Of a DNA stretch of 64,000 nucleotides, positions 60,299-64,000 are shown in pieces. Position numbers and translations under genes: made by a program. The stretch's first letter is position 1; each line of letters starts with the position of its first letter. The notes under the pieces were generated by a model that had not been told where the DNA came from, ran no database searches, and saw only the letters and a list, made by a program, of their open reading frames with translations. Source of the DNA: Candidatus Centipeda massiliensis (GTDB taxonomy: Bacteria; Bacillota; Negativicutes; Selenomonadales; Selenomonadaceae); contig NZ_LT985757.1 in NCBI RefSeq assembly GCF_900290285.1, positions 7,987-71,986 on the forward strand. Direction: 5' to 3'.

Positions 60299-61687
60299 CT
60301 ATTCTTTGACGTATGCCGTAATCGGCTTGTAATGCTTCTGGAAGAACTCCTCTGCAACCTGTGGGAAGAGTGCATAGGAGAGAACATCCTCATCGGACGG
60401 GTTGAGATAGCCCTTATTCTTGAGTTCCTCTTTAAACTCTGCAAATGTCGTTGCCTTCGCATCCTCGATGGAGCAGTCCTCGATGATATCCTCAGGCGCA
60501 ATGCCAAGCGTGTCGGTCAAGAACTTGCGATCGATCTCAACAGGGGTTCTGCCGAACTTGCCGCGTGCGAGATCCTTGAACTCGGTTGGAACCATCTTGT
60601 AGCGCTCACCAGTCATAACATTGAAGGTCGCCATAGTACCGACAATCTGAGAAGACGGCGTAACGAGCGGGGGATAGCCGACATCCTTGCGAACGCGCGG
60701 CATCTCATCCAACAGATCCTGATACTTGTCCTCCATACCGGCTTCCTTGAGCTGGTTCGCAAGGTTGGAAAGCATTCCGCCGGGAATCTGGAAATCCAAC
60801 ACATTCGGGTTCACATCGAAGTAGCCCTTAAGGTTAAAGGTCTTGATGAGATCCTGCTTGACCCCAAGGAAGTACTTCGAGATTGGCGTCATCGCCTGAC
60901 GGTCAAGCCCTGTATCGCGCTCTTCGCCTTCGAGCATTGCCACCATCGTCTCTGTGCACGGCTGCGAAGTATCGCTTGAGAAGGGGGCAAGTGCTGTATC
61001 AATGATATCGACACCTGCTTCGATCGCTTTCAGATAGGTTGCATGACCGAATCCCGAGGTGCAGTGCGTATGAAGATCAATGGGAATCTTTACCGCAGCC
61101 TTGAGCTTCTTGACAAGATCCTCTGCCACATACGGCTTCAGAAGGCCTGACATATCCTTGATACAGACGGAATGACAGCCCATTTTCTCGAGTTCAACAG
61201 CCAACTCGACGAAGCTCTCATTCGTGTGAACAGGGCTGATCGTATAGACCAGACAGCCTTGAACATGCGGCTTCTCAGGGCACTTGAGCGCCGCGTCAAT
61301 CGCAACTTTGAGGTTGCGAATGTCATTGAGAGCATCAAAAATACGGAATACGCCAATGCCATGCTCAGATGCCTTCTGGACGAACTTTTCCACGACATCA
61401 TTGGAGTAATGATTATAACCAAGCAGGTTCTGACCACGGAGAAGCATCTGGATCGGAGTTTTGAGATTCTTCTTCAAAATATCCAAACGCTCCCACGGAT
61501 CTTCATCAAGGAAGCGCAGGCAGCTATCAAACGTAGCACCGCCCCATGCTTCAAGAGAATTGTAGCCAATGGCATCAAGTGCCGCAAGCTGTGGAAGCAT
61601 ATCCGAAATTCTCATGCGGGTTGCCAACAGTGACTGGTGACCATCGCGGAGGACAGTCTCAGTGATTTTGACCGGATTCTTTGCCAT
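60299..61687 (-). CDS. biotin-dependent carboxyltransferase subunit (pyruvate carboxylase B / oxaloacetate decarboxylase alpha-like)
   Basis: A 462-residue carboxyltransferase of the OadA/PycB/transcarboxylase-5S family. TETVLRDGHQSLLATRM is the substrate-binding N terminus. WGGATFDSCLRFL and RGQNLLGYNHYSND are conserved. CIKDMSGLLKP holds the metal-site lysine and IDLHTHCTSGFGHATYL the two metal-binding His. It ends without the Ala/Pro linker and biotinyl domain of full OadA, so the biotin carrier must be a separate protein. It transfers CO2 between biotin and pyruvate or oxaloacetate. AAGGAGAG lies before the ATG at 61687; a perfect promoter is upstream. Confidence 0.88.
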   Translation of the reverse strand: MAKNPVKITETVLRDGHQSLLATRMRISDMLPQLAALDAIGYNSLEAWGGATFDSCLRFLDEDPWERLDILKKNLKTPIQMLLRGQNLLGYNHYSNDVVEKFVQKASEHGIGVFRIFDALNDIRNLKVAIDAALKCPEKPHVQGCLVYTISPVHTNESFVELAVELEKMGCHSVCIKDMSGLLKPYVAEDLVKKLKAAVKIPIDLHTHCTSGFGHATYLKAIEAGVDIIDTALAPFSSDTSQPCTETMVAMLEGEERDTGLDRQAMTPISKYFLGVKQDLIKTFNLKGYFDVNPNVLDFQIPGGMLSNLANQLKEAGMEDKYQDLLDEMPRVRKDVGYPPLVTPSSQIVGTMATFNVMTGERYKMVPTEFKDLARGKFGRTPVEIDRKFLTDTLGIAPEDIIEDCSIEDAKATTFAEFKEELKNKGYLNPSDEDVLSYALFPQVAEEFFQKHYKPITAYVKE

Positions 61688-61746
61688 AAAAGAACACTCT
61701 CCTTGATTAAACAGTATAATCAAAAATTATATAACCCAACATCTAA

Positions 61747-61775
61747 ATTATAGAATCAAATTGCATTATTGTCAA
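61747..61775 (-). promoter_or_regulatory. consensus promoter of the carboxyltransferase gene
   Basis: On the reverse strand, perfect TTGACA and TATAAT with a 17-nt spacer, in A/T-rich DNA, 60 nt before the start. This predicts strong expression. Confidence 0.9.
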
Positions 61776-61820
61776 TGACAAGTTATAAAATTCACATATC
61801 TTTGGATATCGTTTTCCATT

Positions 61821-61875
61821 AAAAATTCCCCCTCCAACTATCCATAATTACCATTATGGATAGTTGGAGGGGGAA
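61821..61875 (-). terminator. terminator of the his operon (23-bp perfect stem)
   Basis: TTCCCCCTCC...CCATAAT (61826-61848) pairs perfectly over 23 bp with 61853-61875 around a 4-nt loop; on the reverse strand five T follow. It lies 11 nt after the hisIE stop. Confidence 0.88.
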
Positions 61876-61886
61876 TCAATCTAAAA

Positions 61887-62591
61887 CTACATGTCGGGAC
61901 GCATTCCGGTTTTTCCGGCAAATTTATGATAGCTGCCGCCGTTGTGTCTGCGTTTCAATTCTTCAAGCAAATCCTCCGGTGTCATATTGTGATAAGCCAA
62001 CAAAACCAAACAGTGATACCAGAGATCACCCATTTCATAAAGCACATCTTCACGAATGTTATTTTTGGATGCAATGATGGTCTCCGCCGTTTCTTCGCCA
62101 AGTTTTTTCAGGATCTTGTCTTGCCCTTTATCGAAGAGATAGTTTGTATAAGAGCCTTCCACCGGATGCAGCCGACGGCTCTGAATAACTTGATAGAGAT
62201 CGGATAGAATCTCTGCAAGCGGCATATCATCTTTTGCATCAACGGGAACAATGCTGTTTTCGCTGGCATGATAGAGTTTCCGCCCGCTAAAGCACGAATA
62301 CGATCCGGTATGACATGCTACACCGGTCTGTTTGACACGGAGAAGGAGCGTATCACCATCGCAGTCGTATGAGAGTTCCTGAACACGCTGCACATTTCCC
62401 GATGTTTCTCCTTTTTTCCACAGCTTCTTACGGCTGCGACTGTAGTACCACGCAGCCCCGGTTTCAATCGTTTTTTCAAGGGCTTCGCGGTTCATATACG
62501 CGAGCATAAGAACTTGATTGTTTTCTTCCTGAACAACAACAGGTACAAGCCCATGCGCATCAAATTGAATCATAGAAAGATCAACATTCAT
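61887..62591 (-). CDS. hisIE: bifunctional phosphoribosyl-AMP cyclohydrolase / phosphoribosyl-ATP pyrophosphatase
   Basis: A 234-residue fusion for steps 2 and 3 of histidine synthesis. Residues 1-115 are His[27 protein letters not shown], then [11 protein letters not shown] and [10 protein letters not shown] with the zinc cysteines. Residues about 125-225 are His[21 protein letters not shown], then [14 protein letters not shown]. The start shares one base with the hisF stop (TGATG). It is the last gene of the operon. Confidence 0.95.
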   Translation of the reverse strand: MNVDLSMIQFDAHGLVPVVVQEENNQVLMLAYMNREALEKTIETGAAWYYSRSRKKLWKKGETSGNVQRVQELSYDCDGDTLLLRVKQTGVACHTGSYSCFSGRKLYHASENSIVPVDAKDDMPLAEILSDLYQVIQSRRLHPVEGSYTNYLFDKGQDKILKKLGEETAETIIASKNNIREDVLYEMGDLWYHCLVLLAYHNMTPEDLLEELKRRHNGGSYHKFAGKTGMRPDM

Positions 62592-63358
62592 CAGAATCGA
62601 ACCTCCAGACCACGTGATTTTAGGTATGTTTTAACTTCTTTGATCGACAGATCACCATAATGAAATAAGGACGCCGCGAGCACAGCATCCGCTTTTCCAT
62701 CAGCAAGCACATCATAGAAATGCTCCAACTTGCCGGCTCCTCCGGAAGCGATTACGGGAACATTGACGTTTTCTGACACAGCGCGGGTAAGTGCAATATC
62801 ATAACCGTTTTTCGTACCATCAGCGTCCATACTGGTTAGTAAAATTTCGCCAGCACCAAGCGCAACAGCATTCTTTGCCCACGAAATACAGTCCAACCCC
62901 GTAGGTATCCGTCCTCCGTTCATATAGACTTCCCACGAATTCTCCCCATTGCGTCTGGCATCGATTGCAATGACAATACATTGCCTTCCGAAACGCATTG
63001 CTCCTTCCCGAATAATCTCAGGATTTTTGATTGCGGCCGTATTTACAGAAATTTTATCTGCCCCCGCATTTAACATACGCCGCATATCTTCTGTGTTTCG
63101 AATGCCGCCTCCAACCGTCAATGGAATAAATACTTTTGAGGCACAGTCGGATACAACGTCCACCATTGTATTTCGCTCCTCATTGGACGCCGTGATATCC
63201 AGAAATACAAGCTCGTCTGCCCGTTCTTTGTCATAGCGCTCGGCTAAATCACCGGGATTTCCTGCATCTCTTAATCCGACGAAATTTGTCCCCTTGACGA
63301 CACGCCCGTCTTTGACATCAAGGCAAGGAATAATACGTTTTGCAAATGTTTTTTTCAA
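62591..63358 (-). CDS. hisF: imidazole glycerol phosphate synthase subunit HisF
   Basis: A 255-residue TIM barrel, the cyclase subunit that works with HisH glutaminase. [20 protein letters not shown] starts the barrel with the catalytic Asp. [14 protein letters not shown] is one phosphate-binding loop; [15 protein letters not shown] is the other. [14 protein letters not shown] carries the second catalytic Asp. The start is TTG 63358 with GGGGGAG 7 nt upstream. Confidence 0.95.
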   Translation of the reverse strand: MKKTFAKRIIPCLDVKDGRVVKGTNFVGLRDAGNPGDLAERYDKERADELVFLDITASNEERNTMVDVVSDCASKVFIPLTVGGGIRNTEDMRRMLNAGADKISVNTAAIKNPEIIREGAMRFGRQCIVIAIDARRNGENSWEVYMNGGRIPTGLDCISWAKNAVALGAGEILLTSMDADGTKNGYDIALTRAVSENVNVPVIASGGAGKLEHFYDVLADGKADAVLAASLFHYGDLSIKEVKTYLKSRGLEVRF

Positions 63359-63394
63359 GATGGAACTCCCCCTTTTTCAAAAGATGGATTCATG

Positions 63395-64000
63395 TTAGCG
63401 AGCAGCAGCAATCGCCTTGGATAAAGAAAGCGTCCCTTCATAGATGGATTTTCCGGCAATCACACCGATGATTCCATCCGCTTCCCGTTCTTTCAGTGCG
63501 TGAATGTCCTCCAGTGATCGCACTCCCCCAGAGGCAATGACACGGACGCCGGATTCCAATGCCAGTTTAGCGGTTGCTTCTACATTGACACCGGAGAGGG
63601 TTCCATCCCTCGCTATATCGGTATATATGATGGTTTCTAATCCATACGAGGAGAGTTCCTTCGCCAGAGCAATGGCAGAAATACCACCTGATATACCCCA
63701 TCCGTCTATTGCTGCGATCCCATCCTTGGCATCAATTCCGACGGCGATGCGCTCTCCATAACGCTGGCAGGCTTCCTTGACGAGGCTTCGATTCTGGACA
63801 GCGGCAGAGCCTAGGATCACGCGGGATACACCAAGATTCAATGTGCTTTCTATGGCTTCGAGCGTACGTATTCCACCGCCGACCTCGATCGGAATGTGGA
63901 TATTGCTGAGAATGTTCTTTATCGCGGCACCGTTGCATGGTTTTCCCGCAAGTGCCCCATCAAGGTCAACTACATGCAGGAATTCAGCCCCTTCTCGTTC
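63395..64000 (-). CDS. hisA: phosphoribosylformimino-5-aminoimidazole carboxamide isomerase HisA (5' end outside window)
   Basis: The frame is open to the window edge; about 201 residues of the expected 240 are visible, lacking the N-terminal strand with the first catalytic Asp. VVDLDGALAGKP, EVGGGIRTLEAIES and the following SRVILGSAAV are typical HisA. YTDIARDGTLSGVN carries the second catalytic Asp. RVIASGGVRSLEDI is the C-terminal phosphate loop. It is the first visible gene of hisA-hisF-hisIE; the earlier his genes should lie just beyond the right edge. Confidence 0.94.
   Translation of the reverse strand, partial: EREGAEFLHVVDLDGALAGKPCNGAAIKNILSNIHIPIEVGGGIRTLEAIESTLNLGVSRVILGSAAVQNRSLVKEACQRYGERIAVGIDAKDGIAAIDGWGISGGISAIALAKELSSYGLETIIYTDIARDGTLSGVNVEATAKLALESGVRVIASGGVRSLEDIHALKEREADGIIGVIAGKSIYEGTLSLSKAIAAAR

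Overview
The window looks like chromosome from a Selenomonas-type member of the Negativicutes (diderm Firmicutes). The gene content is Firmicutes-like: ireB-ruvX-DUF1292-mltG-U32, efp with Asp23/AmaP/DUF2273, nusB-xseAB-ispA-tlyA-nadK-argR-recN, ispE-GntR-glmU-prs, gatCAB and a ComFB protein. The left edge nevertheless holds a large type V autotransporter whose C-terminal beta-barrel needs an outer membrane. A stand-alone biotin-dependent carboxyltransferase and an NAD-malate dehydrogenase fit a succinate/propionate fermenter. The genus is an inference; no rRNA is present.

Layout. 1-3.9 kb: 3' part of an autotransporter adhesin, then a strong terminator. 4-12.2 kb: a HAD phosphatase, then ireB, ruvX, DUF1292, mltG, a U32 protein, acylphosphatase, aroQ, a Xaa-Pro peptidase, efp (own consensus promoter), asp23, amaP, DUF2273 and nusB. 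12.3-19 kb: xseA, xseB, ispA, tlyA, nadK, argR, recN and a secreted DUF4367-like protein. 19-22.4 kb: a reverse-strand cupin, a small cysteine-cluster protein with its own promoter and terminator, and priA. 22.5-26.7 kb: ispE, a GntR regulator, glmU, prs. 26.8-29.1 kb: a thioredoxin-reductase-like flavoprotein, a Crp/Fnr regulator and a membrane protein. 29.1-33.9 kb: tRNA-Arg(CCG), a large uncharacterised Hsp70/actin-fold ATPase paired with comFB, mdh, tRNA-Lys(CTT). 33.9-41.5 kb: surE and a compact tetrapyrrole operon (precorrin-2 dehydrogenase, hemA, hemC, cobA-hemD fusion, hemB, hemL). 41.6-44.2 kb: a MOP-family flippase and a diacylglycerol-kinase-like lipid kinase. 44.2-46.7 kb (reverse): tmcAL and a DUF815 ATPase. 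46.8-54.6 kb: mnmA, then a tight run of a membrane-anchored unknown, a NYN-domain protein, DUF3783, an orphan substrate-binding lipoprotein, and polyamine genes (speA-like decarboxylase, speE, speB). 54.6-60.1 kb: gatC, gatA, gatB, a Gph-like phosphatase and a 23S rRNA m5U methyltransferase. 60.3-64 kb (reverse): the carboxyltransferase and the end of a histidine operon (hisA-hisF-hisIE).

Most of the window is dense core housekeeping DNA, and many gene pairs overlap by ATGA. The features not explained by ordinary genes are these. (1) A family of at least six short intergenic elements with terminal inverted repeats (consensus AAGGAATCGCTGATAA at one end, TTATCAGTGCTTCCTTAA at the other) lies at 26.7, 32.4, 34.7, 46.8, 48.0 and 60.3 kb, in full-length and internally deleted forms, often touching stop codons. 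(2) Three hairpins sharing a GTTGYRCGAA stem core sit just upstream of the start codons of xseA, priA and the gph-like gene. (3) The Hsp70-like/ComFB pair and (4) the NYN protein with a lysine-rich linker and a ribbon-helix-helix-like tail inside a polyamine operon are the best candidates for undescribed systems. No transposase, integrase, CRISPR array, plasmid or phage gene was seen.
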